A DNA stretch of 64,000 bases from Pirellulales bacterium (GTDB lineage: Bacteria; Planctomycetota; Planctomycetia; Pirellulales; JANQPP01), in assembly GCA_028289405.1 (NCBI GenBank), contig JANQPP010000121.1, forward strand, positions 1-64,000, written 5' to 3'. Below are positions 7,308-16,254 of this stretch, piece by piece. The stretch's first letter is position 1. Every line of letters starts with the position of its first letter. The notes beneath the pieces were generated by a model that had not been told where the DNA came from, did no database searches, and saw nothing but the letters and a program-made list of their open reading frames with translations. Both the position numbers and the translations under genes were made by a program.

Positions 7308-10019
7308 ATGGAGAGGCTTCAACAGCGAAATCATCGGCCCTGGCCGCTCACGCGTTGGTTGGCGTACGTGGAGACGACGAGTTTGGCCGCTCTCATCTTC
7401 GGCCTGCCTTGGATCTTGGGCGGACGGCATCCCTGGGGACGGCTCTATCTTGTAGTGGGGGCCTTGATCTTTACTGGTGCCTGGAGTCTGCGGAATATTT
7501 TCCTCCCGGCAACACACTGGCGAAAGATTCCCGGGTGGCCGCTCTTATTGCTGGGGGGAATTCTCCCTCTCTTCCAACTCCTGCCGATGGCTCCCTCTCT
7601 GCTGGAGTTTCTTTCGCCTCGCCTGATGAATCTTCTGCCTCTCCACTTTGCCTCGCCGGGTAGTTCGCCTTTCTTTCCGTGGGAACGGCTTTCCCTCCAT
7701 CCATCCGCCACACAGGCCGCTTGGAGCATCTATATAAGTTACGTACTTTTCTTTGCCGTGGTTTATCAACGCCTGCACTCGGTGGGCGACGTGGAGCGGA
7801 TGCAGCGCTGGATCGCCCTGTCTTCGCTGCTCATGGCGATCGGCGGGCTGTTTTTCTACTGGTTCGGTGGCGAGCGATTTTTGACGCTGTATGACCATCC
7901 GCTCTATTCGGCTACGGGCGAGGTAAAGGCATCGTTTGCCAACCACAATCATTTTGCCCACCTGCTGGCTTTGGGCATCGGACCGTGGTTGTGGTGGATG
8001 ATGAACATGTGTCGTGGGAGGACGCGGGAACAGGTTCGGCGAACCGGAGCAAACCGGCAGTACCTACAGGGAACTCCGCTTTGGCTATTCTTCGTGGGCG
8101 GTACCCTGGTGATCATCTCCGCTGTCTGGGGTTCGGGGTCTCGTGGTGGACTACTGGTTTTTGGCTGCGCCAGCCTCATCGGAGTCGCGGGATTGCTCGC
8201 CAACCCGACGACGCGGCGGCAGGGGATCTACCTCCTCGTGGCTTTGGCGTTCGGTGGCAGTTTCGTGATGTGGAGTCCCCGTGCGCCCGCTTCACCCGAT
8301 GCGGCAGCGGATCTTCTCTCCGGGGACGTGGAAAGATTGGATCGGCAGGGCTTGCGCCGCCAACTCTGGGCTGCCGAGATGCGGGCGATTCACGATTTTT
8401 GGCGAATGGGCAGCGGATTCGGCACGCACCGCGAAGTCTGTCCAACGTATTTCGCGCCGCCGGTGGATCGTGAATTCACGCATGCCGAAAGCGGCTATCT
8501 GCAAATCTTCCTGGAAGGAGGGCTACCTGCTTTCGTGTTGCTGATCACCGGCGTAACGCTCATCTTGCAACAGTGCTCGCGCTTATTGCGAACCACATTC
8601 GAGGGACAGCATGCCGGGTTGGCCGCGTCGATCGTAGCCTCCATTGCGGCAAGCCTGCTGCATGCCGCGTTCGACTTCGTGTGGTACATTCCGAGCTTGA
8701 TGGTGATCACACTCGTACAAATTGCCTGCCTATTCCGTTTGCGTGAACTCGTTTCCGTTTCGCCATCGACATCGAGCGTTCCCCTCCAGCCTCTTGGCCT
8801 TCAGCTCCGCTTCGCGCCGCTCGCGGTGGTGTTGTTTCTCGGGACATGCATGCTGCGAATTCAAGCCCCGGAAGCGCTGGCCGCCCTGCATTGGGATCGT
8901 TATCTGCACGCCACGTTTTCGACAGACAAATCCCAACAAGGAACGCTCGGTGTCGGCGGACGCGATGCCATGGCAACTGAATGGGACCACAAGGCCGCTC
9001 AGCCAGATACCACTGATGTTTGGGCCGTGCAAAAAGAACATCTCATCCGCGTACTGGAAGCGAATCCTTACCACGCGCGAGCCCATGCCCGACTGGCCGC
9101 GACTTATTTGAGGTTGTTCGAACAGAGACAAAGTCGCAGTGAGAATCCGCTGCCCTTACGCGAGATTGCCAAGACGGCCCATGCATCGGCGTCTTCGGAT
9201 GTGCATGCTTGGAAGAAATGGCTCAAAAACCTCACAGGACCGAGGATTGAGTACCTTCAACAGGCATCATGGCACGCACGCCGGGCGGTGCAGCTCTGTC
9301 CGCTCCAAGGAGAAGCCTATCTTTATCTGCGGGAAACGGCCTTTCTGGAGCATGACAACCAAAACCTTCAAGACAGCTTATTGGAACAGGCGTTACACAC
9401 ACGGCCTCATCACGGCACGATACTACTGGAAGCCGGCCAAACCGCCTGGGAACGTGGCGACTTTGATCGTGGCTTGGCGTTTTTCCAGCGGGCCTATGCA
9501 ACCAGCCCCGAACACGGCGCGCGTGTCAGGCGACTCATCTTGGGAAACGAGCCCTCTCCATCACGGTTGGAGTTTTTCATCCGTGAGTTCGCTCCTTCCA
9601 GTGATGTGTTCGGCACTCTCATCGCCGATATGGCCGACCCGCCGGAATTCCTGTGGCAAGCATTGGCTCATCAAGCCGTGCGGGAGGCACGGAAAAGTGA
9701 TGGCCGGCAAGCGGTGGAAAAGTGGAGGCTTGCCCACGCCGCGTTTCGCGAAATCGGACAGGATGCGTGGGCTATCAAGGCCGCGCGGTCTGCCCTCGCG
9801 CTTCAGCCCACCGACTACCGCATTCGCCGGCAGCTCGCCGAATACTTTGCCGAGTTGGGGAAGATCCCAGAAGCCCGCGAGGAAATCACCTGGTGCTTAC
9901 GACGGCAACCGACGGACCAAACGTTACTGCGTCTCTGGAAGCAGCTCGAGACCATCGATTCAGAAACCGATGTGTCACGGAAAACGGAGCCGGTTTCGTT
10001 GGCGGCGCGCGATTCTTGA
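7308..10019 (+). CDS. O-antigen ligase (Wzy_C) family membrane protein with C-terminal TPR region
   Basis: About 903 residues. The first ~480 contain ten or more hydrophobic segments. They include the family signatures FANHNHFAHLLALGIG, SGSRGGLL and a large periplasmic loop with GSGFGTHREVCPTYF and HAESGYLQIFLEGGL, which carries the conserved His. The remaining ~400 residues are hydrophilic, with TPR-like helices (for example AGQTAWERGDFDRGLAFFQRAY written in part, and EYFAELGKIPEAREEI). Such proteins polymerise or ligate surface polysaccharide; which glycan is unknown. The start is the second of two close ATGs because GGAG lies seven bases before it; TTG/ATG alternatives exist upstream. It is divergent from the primase-like gene, with about 150 bases between them. 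A shorter paralogue lies at 42499-44739. Confidence 0.88.
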   Translation: MERLQQRNHRPWPLTRWLAYVETTSLAALIFGLPWILGGRHPWGRLYLVVGALIFTGAWSLRNIFLPATHWRKIPGWPLLLLGGILPLFQLLPMAPSLLEFLSPRLMNLLPLHFASPGSSPFFPWERLSLHPSATQAAWSIYISYVLFFAVVYQRLHSVGDVERMQRWIALSSLLMAIGGLFFYWFGGERFLTLYDHPLYSATGEVKASFANHNHFAHLLALGIGPWLWWMMNMCRGRTREQVRRTGANRQYLQGTPLWLFFVGGTLVIISAVWGSGSRGGLLVFGCASLIGVAGLLANPTTRRQGIYLLVALAFGGSFVMWSPRAPASPDAAADLLSGDVERLDRQGLRRQLWAAEMRAIHDFWRMGSGFGTHREVCPTYFAPPVDREFTHAESGYLQIFLEGGLPAFVLLITGVTLILQQCSRLLRTTFEGQHAGLAASIVASIAASLLHAAFDFVWYIPSLMVITLVQIACLFRLRELVSVSPSTSSVPLQPLGLQLRFAPLAVVLFLGTCMLRIQAPEALAALHWDRYLHATFSTDKSQQGTLGVGGRDAMATEWDHKAAQPDTTDVWAVQKEHLIRVLEANPYHARAHARLAATYLRLFEQRQSRSENPLPLREIAKTAHASASSDVHAWKKWLKNLTGPRIEYLQQASWHARRAVQLCPLQGEAYLYLRETAFLEHDNQNLQDSLLEQALHTRPHHGTILLEAGQTAWERGDFDRGLAFFQRAYATSPEHGARVRRLILGNEPSPSRLEFFIREFAPSSDVFGTLIADMADPPEFLWQALAHQAVREARKSDGRQAVEKWRLAHAAFREIGQDAWAIKAARSALALQPTDYRIRRQLAEYFAELGKIPEAREEITWCLRRQPTDQTLLRLWKQLETIDSETDVSRKTEPVSLAARDS

Positions 10020-10204
10020 AGCGTCTTGACCCTTGAGGATGAGCCCGCCTCCGCGAATCAACGTGGCATTTGATGCCATCGCCTGAAAAAATCCTTTGAC
10101 GGCCCCGCCGGCGCATCCTATGGTGGGCGTTCATTCCGTGGCGAGTTTCGCCGTGCGGAAGGCGACAGTTAGTTCAGCGAAACCACGTGGAGGTTGACGC
10201 ATTC

Positions 10205-11989
10205 ATGGATTACGGCCCCTTGGTCATTCTGGGAGTGGGGATCGCGATCGTCTTGGGATTGATCGTGGTCTTACGGGTCAACGCATTCATCGCCCTGATC
10301 ACGGCGGCCATGACGGTCAGCCTGCTGGCACCGGGCGACATCTCGCAAAAGATCAGCCGTGTCGCGGCCGCTTTCGGGTCCGCGGCGGGATCGATCGGCA
10401 TCGTGATCGCGCTCGCGGCGGTGATCGGCAAGTGCATGCTCGATAGCGGCGCGGCCGACCGCATCGTGCGGATGTTCCTCAAACTCCTGGGGGAAAAGCA
10501 CGCGCCGGTGGCGCTCTTGGGCAGCGGCTTCGTTCTGGCGGTCCCCGTCTTTTTCGACACGGTCTTTTACCTGTTGGTACCGTTGGCGCGGTCGCTGTAT
10601 CGCAAGACGGGCAAGCTATATCTGAAATACTTGCTGGCCATCGCCGCCGGCGGAGCCATCACGCACACGCTCGTGCCCCCCACGCCCGGGCCGTTGATGA
10701 TGGCCGCCAACTTGGGCTTTGACGTGGGCATGATGATCATCGTGGGCATCATGGTCGCCTTGCCCGCCGCCGTGGTGGGGCTAATCTTCGCGGGTCTGGC
10801 GGGTCGCTGGATGGACATTCCCATGCGCCGCGTGGGAAGCGAACCGGAACCCGAGCCACTGCCGGACGAAGAATTGCCCTCGCTCTGGGTTTCCTTGCTG
10901 CCGGTGATCTTGCCTGTGTTGCTAATTTCGACGAACACCGTGCTCTCCACGATGGCGGACGCGGAACGGGCCGCCAGCTTGCGCGAAGCCGACGTCACGG
11001 ATTGGCCGGCTTTCACTACGGCACTCCGGAATGACGCCGCGCTGGCCACGCCTCATGCAGCCCAGCGGATGCAATCTTTGTGGACGGAAAACGCAGCGGA
11101 AGATCCCGAAGAGAGTGGCGATGCACAAGAATTCCTTGCGGGATTGGAGGGCGCCACGCCGGAACAACGTGGCATTTGGCTCACGCAATTCAACGATCGA
11201 GTTTTGCTATCCAAACGTTTCTATTCGCCGGAGTTTTTTCAAGAAGTGGAATTGAACCCCGTGGCCACGGAACTCGCCGCGAAAGACCTGGCTCGTCTTA
11301 AACCGGCGGAAGTCGAACGGCTCAACCGGGCCCTGTTGGATTCGACGTACCCCGAATTGGTCCGCGCTCATGAATGGCAAACCTCGCGGCGGCAACTGGC
11401 GGATATCAGCGCCTTGGTCGGAAACGCGAACTTGGCCCTGCTATTGTCGACGGTGATCGCTTTGATCGTGCTGGCCCGCCAGCGCGGACTTTCACGCGGG
11501 GCGTTGGCCGATGTGGTCGAGCAATCCCTGATGAGCGGCGGCGTGATCATTCTCATCACGGCGGGTGGCGGGGCGTTCGGCGCCATGCTCAAGGAGGCCC
11601 GCGTTGGCGACACGATTCAGCAACTTTTCGAGGTGGAAGGGAGCGGCAGTTCCGGTTTGCTGTTTATTCTGCTGGGTTTCCTGGTCGCGACCGTGCTGAA
11701 GGTGGCTCAAGGCTCCAGCACCGTCGCCATGATCACCGGTTCCGCCATGCTGGCGAGCATCGCTGATCCTGCCTTGTTGGGCTACCATCCGGCCTACTTG
11801 GCAACGGCGATTGGAGCCGGTTCCTTGGTCGGTTCCTGGATGAACGACAGCGGATTTTGGATTTTCGCCAAGATGGGCGGACTGACCGAAACCGAGGCAC
11901 TGAAATCTTGGACGATTCTTCTACTGTTCTTGGGGCTGGCAAGTTTGGGTGCCACGATTCTCCTCGCCCGCTGGCTACCGCTGGTCTAG
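10205..11989 (+). CDS. GntP family (gluconate:H+ symporter-like) permease with large hydrophilic insertion
   Basis: 594 residues; the family is usually about 440-450. The N-terminal ~245 residues and C-terminal ~190 residues show GntP hallmarks. These are IGIVIALAAVIGKCMLDSGAADRIV, the VPVFFDTVFYLLVPLA segment, THTLVPPTPGPL, and in the C-terminus QGSSTVAMITGSAM and GSWMNDSGFW. Between them, residues ~250-400 form a charged, non-hydrophobic domain absent from typical members. GGAGG lies eleven bases before ATG 10205; an upstream GTG at 10187 is less likely. It probably imports a sugar acid or related organic acid with protons. It stands alone, so the substrate is not suggested by neighbours. 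Confidence 0.9.
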   Translation: MDYGPLVILGVGIAIVLGLIVVLRVNAFIALITAAMTVSLLAPGDISQKISRVAAAFGSAAGSIGIVIALAAVIGKCMLDSGAADRIVRMFLKLLGEKHAPVALLGSGFVLAVPVFFDTVFYLLVPLARSLYRKTGKLYLKYLLAIAAGGAITHTLVPPTPGPLMMAANLGFDVGMMIIVGIMVALPAAVVGLIFAGLAGRWMDIPMRRVGSEPEPEPLPDEELPSLWVSLLPVILPVLLISTNTVLSTMADAERAASLREADVTDWPAFTTALRNDAALATPHAAQRMQSLWTENAAEDPEESGDAQEFLAGLEGATPEQRGIWLTQFNDRVLLSKRFYSPEFFQEVELNPVATELAAKDLARLKPAEVERLNRALLDSTYPELVRAHEWQTSRRQLADISALVGNANLALLLSTVIALIVLARQRGLSRGALADVVEQSLMSGGVIILITAGGGAFGAMLKEARVGDTIQQLFEVEGSGSSGLLFILLGFLVATVLKVAQGSSTVAMITGSAMLASIADPALLGYHPAYLATAIGAGSLVGSWMNDSGFWIFAKMGGLTETEALKSWTILLLFLGLASLGATILLARWLPLV

Positions 11990-12072
11990 GCCAAGTGAAT
12001 TGCGCGTTTCCGCTCTCGTTTTTTGGCCCCCACCTAAGCAGTGCATGATCCGGTCATAGATCCTCACAACAA

Positions 12073-13029
12073 ATGCTGGTGATTGGACTCGATGAAGCGG
12101 GTTACGGACCCAACTTGGGGCCACTCATGGTGGGCGGCACGTGCTGGGAAGTGCCTGATTGGGCAACTCTCGAGCGGTTGGGCGAAATCACGTGCGAGCA
12201 TCATTCAACCACGAAGCGGTCCCCGACCACACGGGCGCTGTGGGGAGATTCGAAGCAAATCTATCGAGGCCGCCAAGACTTCGCACGCTTGGAACAAACG
12301 GTACTTGCTTCATGTGCCGAGGTGGGAATCGAATCTTCTTCCTGGCATCGGCTGTTGGAAGAGACGGGCGCGGATTTCGTTTCTCAATTCGCGTTGCTCC
12401 CCTGGTATCAGGATCACGATCCCGTTTTGCCCCTAAGTTCATCGCCGGAGGAGATTCGCCACCAAGCCTGCATGATACGAAGCGAATTGGACGAACGTGG
12501 TTGCTGCTTACACCGCATCGCCACCGCCTGTCTGTTTCCGCCGCGCTGGAACGAACTGATCGCGCACCACGGCAAGAAGTCCACCGTGTTGACTTGTACC
12601 GTGCTGTCATTGTTGGTCAATGTTCTCAAGGCGGAAGAATCTTCGGAGTGCCTGGTGATCGGTGACAAGCATGGTGCGAGAAACGCCTACGCCGGAATGC
12701 TGGCGAGCGCTGTACCGGAAAGTCACATCGAGATTCAGCATGAAGGAAACGCCGAGAGCCGGTATAGATGGACTTTCGGTGGCCGATCCATCGACATTCG
12801 CTTTTGCGTAAAGGGGGAGCGTTGGGTGCCCGTGGCTCTCGCTTCGATGACCGCCAAATATTTGCGTGAAGTCGCCATGCGCGTGTTTAACGCTTACTGG
12901 TGCCGACACATCCCGGGGCTGCACCCGACCGCCGGCTATCCTCAGGATGCCAAGAGATTTCGCCGTGAAATCGACGCCAAACGCAGCGAACTCGGCATCG
13001 AAGAACATTGCCTGTGGCGGGTCAAATAG
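12073..13029 (+). CDS. Divergent ribonuclease HII/HIII-like protein
   Basis: 318 residues. The N-terminus reads LVIGLDEAGYGPNLGPLMVGG, matching the RNase HII/HIII active-site motif (Asp-Glu followed by AGxGP). Later parts of the fold signature are VIGDKHGARNAY (a likely third acidic residue) and ALASMTAKYLREVAM, corresponding to the conserved helix of RNase HII. The C-terminus has PTAGYPQDAKRF with another acidic residue. It is longer than RNase HII (~200-220 aa) and has an inserted middle region (~60-190). It would cleave RNA in RNA-DNA hybrids if active. No other rnh gene is visible in the window. The gene converges with a glycosyltransferase gene, 25 bases apart. Confidence 0.75.
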   Translation: MLVIGLDEAGYGPNLGPLMVGGTCWEVPDWATLERLGEITCEHHSTTKRSPTTRALWGDSKQIYRGRQDFARLEQTVLASCAEVGIESSSWHRLLEETGADFVSQFALLPWYQDHDPVLPLSSSPEEIRHQACMIRSELDERGCCLHRIATACLFPPRWNELIAHHGKKSTVLTCTVLSLLVNVLKAEESSECLVIGDKHGARNAYAGMLASAVPESHIEIQHEGNAESRYRWTFGGRSIDIRFCVKGERWVPVALASMTAKYLREVAMRVFNAYWCRHIPGLHPTAGYPQDAKRFRREIDAKRSELGIEEHCLWRVK

Positions 13030-13054
13030 GCCATCCAATCGGTAGCCGTCGCGA

Positions 13055-14338
13055 TCAACTTCCCGCACTCGCGGGTCGCCGCACAAGGTCCGATTTGTCG
13101 GCCAGTTGCTCTAGCGCATCACAGGTAGCTTCTAGCCCATCAAGTTCACGCAACCGCGCCGCCCAATGCTGGCACTGCACTTGAACATCCGGATTGGTGA
13201 GCAGGTAGCGAACGGCCCGCGCGGCCCGGTCTACTTGAAACTGCCGTCGAGGGATCACATCCCCCACTCCCAATCGCTGGATGCGTTTGCCATTGTCGGG
13301 CTGATCATGGCTCAAAGGCATGATGATTTGCGGAACACCTGCCGCGAGCGTCTGCGAAAGCGTGCCTACCCCGCCATGATGCACGACCAACGCGGAACGT
13401 GGAAAGACATGGCTAAAGGGAGCATAGGCAGCGTGTTTGACGTTTGCCGGGAGGTTTCGAGGGACCTGGGGCCCCTCACGTGCCACCAAGAGCCCACGAC
13501 GGTCTAGCCGCCGGCACACCTCGACGGCGGTTTGGAAAAAGTCCTCCGCATGCAACATCGCCGAGCCCGCCGTGAAGACCAATGGCGGTTCGCCATCGCC
13601 GAGAAACCGGTCCAAGTCAGCATCCAAAGGCTCCTCGCCACCCGCGTTCCATAAGGGGAATGACGTAAGCACCGCTTGCACTGGCCAATCAGGCTGCGGC
13701 GGAGCGAACCACTCCGGAAACATGCCCACGACGAGGTCCGGCGAGTGCCACAGTTCATTCACATTGCGGACAGGCGGCAAGCCGTTTTCGCTACGCAAAG
13801 CATTCACGGGCCCGCGCAACGGGGGATTGAGCATGGCCTTGACCGTCAAACGAAATTGCAGTCGCTTGGCCCAACGGGGTACCCCGTCGTCCAGCCACAG
13901 CGGCCCCAATTGGGGCGAAGCATGCTCGCTCCAGATCACGACCGGTTGCAAATGCAGGCTAGCCAGCGGCAACTCCCACTTGTCCCGAGCGATGCGGACG
14001 CCAAATCCAAGCGTGGAAGCTACGAGCAATGTCCCCTCGGAACGCGGGAGACCTTCGACGTATTCGAATTGCCGCCGCAGCATGGGCAGGACGCTGTCAC
14101 GAAAGACGACGCGAGGGCCGTGTAGAGGATGCCACAAGCGGGGATTCTCCATGACCTCATCGAATTCGTGCTGGTTGGAAAGCGCCACGAAATTCAAGCC
14201 AACCTTCTCGGCATCATCACGGAACGCCTCCGCCGTTGCCAAGGTGACGGCGTGACCCCGCCGCTGGAGGCGCTCTCCCAAGCCGATGAAAGGAAAGACA
14301 TCTCCCGCGCTACCGATCGGGAATAAATGAATGTCCAT
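13055..14338 (-). CDS. Glycosyltransferase, UDP-glucuronosyl/UDP-glucosyltransferase-like (GT1/GT28 fold)
   Basis: 427 residues. The start MDIHLFPIGSAGDVFPFIGLGERLQRRGH is the Rossmann-type acceptor-binding half of GT-B enzymes such as macrolide/sterol glycosyltransferases. The C-terminal half has VFTAGSAM, FSHVFPRSALVVHHGGVGT and GVPQIIMPLSHDQPDNG, the nucleotide-sugar-binding region with its conserved HHGG-x-GT and D-Q pattern. It is a cytoplasmic or membrane-associated enzyme that would transfer a sugar to a small hydrophobic acceptor; the acceptor is unknown. It is divergent from the thioredoxin-like gene. Confidence 0.9.
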   Translation of the reverse strand: MDIHLFPIGSAGDVFPFIGLGERLQRRGHAVTLATAEAFRDDAEKVGLNFVALSNQHEFDEVMENPRLWHPLHGPRVVFRDSVLPMLRRQFEYVEGLPRSEGTLLVASTLGFGVRIARDKWELPLASLHLQPVVIWSEHASPQLGPLWLDDGVPRWAKRLQFRLTVKAMLNPPLRGPVNALRSENGLPPVRNVNELWHSPDLVVGMFPEWFAPPQPDWPVQAVLTSFPLWNAGGEEPLDADLDRFLGDGEPPLVFTAGSAMLHAEDFFQTAVEVCRRLDRRGLLVAREGPQVPRNLPANVKHAAYAPFSHVFPRSALVVHHGGVGTLSQTLAAGVPQIIMPLSHDQPDNGKRIQRLGVGDVIPRRQFQVDRAARAVRYLLTNPDVQVQCQHWAARLRELDGLEATCDALEQLADKSDLVRRPASAGS

Positions 14339-14526
14339 ATCTCATTTGCAAGATGTGCCAGGGGATCATGGCAGGCCCCTTTTTTAGGAACTGTAGCCAT
14401 TTCATTAGCTTTTTAGAGAAGCGGCCGATGGCTGGCAACCAGAAACAGATCGTTGTTGACGGTTCACGGGGGGAGTCCTATGCTGCCATCGGAAGAGTTC
14501 CTTGTCTTTTTCTTGAGGAGGCGGCC

Positions 14527-15744
14527 ATGCTTTCCAGGCTATTTCGGTGGAACACATTATCTCCCGTAACACGGTCGCAATTCTTTCAAACCCTGGCGAT
14601 GTGGGCAGTCTTGGCTTGTTGCCCAGTCGCGTCCGCTGCTGAAAAAATGGCGGTCCCTGTACAGCCATCTAAAATCCGCGTGGAATTAGGCGTGGAGTCG
14701 CTCAGCGAGGACTGGCAACGGACGGTCGAACTCCCGGAAACCCTGGCTTCTCCGGACGACAGGTGTGAATTGTGGGTACGGGACGGATGGCTTCACGCCC
14801 GTCGGCTGAGCGCTAGCGGCCAGGCCGATTGGGAAGTCGTGCTATGCGAGATCCAGCCAGAGGTCCAGCCAGACGTTTACCTGGTGGAAGGCCAGCCCTA
14901 TGTGGAGATTTCCTACCACCAGGGGCGTTACTTCATTCGTGACACAATGTTCGCCTTCCGCTGTCTACGACAGTCTAAAGTCGAAGCCCCGTCCGCACCG
15001 CTGATCCCCGCCGAAAATTGGATGGGTCCCGCAGCGAAGCGACGCGGCTTCGCCGGCAACCCAGTCGATAACTATTACCTCCATGCCTGGGACCAAGACG
15101 AATGGCACCACATTGGGGCCGGACCCGATGAAAATCATTTCGACTGCGTGCTGCGCATCAACCCGACCGCATTGAAAGCGAAAGGGCATGGCTTTCAAGG
15201 CGTCGGTGGATTGACGTACGTGTTTCACGGCGATACCTGGGCCATGGATGACGGCACGCTGTTCGTCGCCAACCGCACCCTCGAAGCGGGATATTTAATG
15301 CACTTGGCGATGGAAGAAACCCGGGACAAGATTCGGGACGGGAACCCTCCCACGCTGGCCATTGACCGATGGCTCAATACCGACGACCCCCTGCCTTGGG
15401 ACGCGCTCGCCGGAAAAGTGGTGCTGCTGGACTTCTGGGGAACCTGGTGCGGACCATGTGTAGCCAATATCCCGAAGGTGCAGGCTCTGCACGAAAAATA
15501 TCAGAACGAAGGTCTCGTGGTGCTGGGATTGCATTCTTCCAACGGCTCGGATGACGTGGAGGCTTTCCTCGAAGCACAAGGCATTACCTTCCCCATCGCC
15601 GTGGATAATGGGCAGACAGCGAAAGATTTCGCCATTGATGCCTGGCCGACCTATTTCTTGATCGACCGGCAAGGCAAGGTCGTGTTGGGCTACGTCCACA
15701 ACGTCCCCAGCGATTCGATCGTGGCTCAGTTGCTGGCGAATTGA
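14527..15744 (+). CDS. Secreted thioredoxin-fold (TlpA/redoxin-like) protein with N-terminal extension
   Basis: 405 residues. ATG 14527 is preceded by GAGGAGG at good spacing and gives a clean signal peptide (basic start, hydrophobic core, ASAAE cleavage region). Residues ~40-270 have no recognised domain. Residues ~285-400 form a TlpA-like thioredoxin fold: VVLLDFWGTWCGPCVANIPK with the C308-G-P-C311 redox pair, VVLGLHSSNGSDDVEAFLEAQ, and AWPTYFLIDRQGKVVLG containing the cis-Pro. It is predicted to act in the periplasm as a thiol-disulfide reductase or similar. Longer upstream starts in this frame lack a signal peptide. This multi-domain arrangement is common in planctomycetes; the partner is unknown. 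Confidence 0.88.
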   Translation: MLSRLFRWNTLSPVTRSQFFQTLAMWAVLACCPVASAAEKMAVPVQPSKIRVELGVESLSEDWQRTVELPETLASPDDRCELWVRDGWLHARRLSASGQADWEVVLCEIQPEVQPDVYLVEGQPYVEISYHQGRYFIRDTMFAFRCLRQSKVEAPSAPLIPAENWMGPAAKRRGFAGNPVDNYYLHAWDQDEWHHIGAGPDENHFDCVLRINPTALKAKGHGFQGVGGLTYVFHGDTWAMDDGTLFVANRTLEAGYLMHLAMEETRDKIRDGNPPTLAIDRWLNTDDPLPWDALAGKVVLLDFWGTWCGPCVANIPKVQALHEKYQNEGLVVLGLHSSNGSDDVEAFLEAQGITFPIAVDNGQTAKDFAIDAWPTYFLIDRQGKVVLGYVHNVPSDSIVAQLLAN

Positions 15745-15779
15745 GTGAACCGCAAGACAACGCGGAAGACATCATGTGA

Positions 15780-16040
15780 TCAAGCAAGCTGCCATATAAG
15801 CCAGAAAAGGCTCACGGTGCCGATCCCGATCGCGGCTCCTTCTAAAGAACGCCCCAGCAAAGCCCCCACGGCGATGAATGGGCAGACCATCATGATCCAA
15901 GTCAGCGGTACTTCCGCGGGAAACGGAGCGCGTAGCTGATGCGCCTTCGTGATGGCGGCATAACAACCCAAAGCCACCGCCACCCACAATGTCGCTAGCA
16001 AACCGCCACGCAAGGAGAATTGCCATTCGGAACGAGCCAT
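15780..16040 (-). CDS. Small membrane protein, function unknown
   Basis: 86 residues with three hydrophobic stretches: near residues 10-27 (GGLLATLWVAVALGCYAA), 44-60 (TWIMMVCPFIAVGALLG) and at the C-terminus (GIGTVSLFWLIWQLA). The ATG at 16040 is six codons inside the longest frame and follows GGATGGAAA. I do not recognise a family. It faces the thioredoxin-fold gene tail to tail. The 104-bp repeat copy B lies just upstream on the plus-strand coordinate, between it and the phosphatase gene. Confidence 0.55.
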   Translation of the reverse strand: MARSEWQFSLRGGLLATLWVAVALGCYAAITKAHQLRAPFPAEVPLTWIMMVCPFIAVGALLGRSLEGAAIGIGTVSLFWLIWQLA

Positions 16041-16111
16041 TTTCCATCCGTCAGTCAAGGAGAAGATTCAAGCGGGCATCGGACGCATGATCGCGAATAG
16101 GCAGCATGCGA

Positions 16112-16215
16112 TAAGAGCCTGGGGACAAAACATCGCCGTATCCGCGAACCTGAGCGTCCGTCGGCCGTGAAACGTCGACGGAAAAAACAACGGTAGGTCT
16201 CGTCCGTTGCCTTTA
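16112..16215. repeat. 104-bp palindromic repeat, copy B
   Basis: The second copy of the element at 5116-5219, same length and orientation, roughly three quarters identical. The first 20 bases and the tail GTCCGTTG-x-CTTTA are kept. The inner hairpin here is TCCGTCG / CGACGGA around the same TGAAA-containing loop. Compared with copy A the pair A-T has become G-C, so base pairing is preserved while sequence changes. It lies between two minus-strand genes. Confidence 0.8.
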
Positions 16216-16254
16216 TGGGGTTCACCAGTGCCGCCTGTTTTCCGCTGGCATCCA

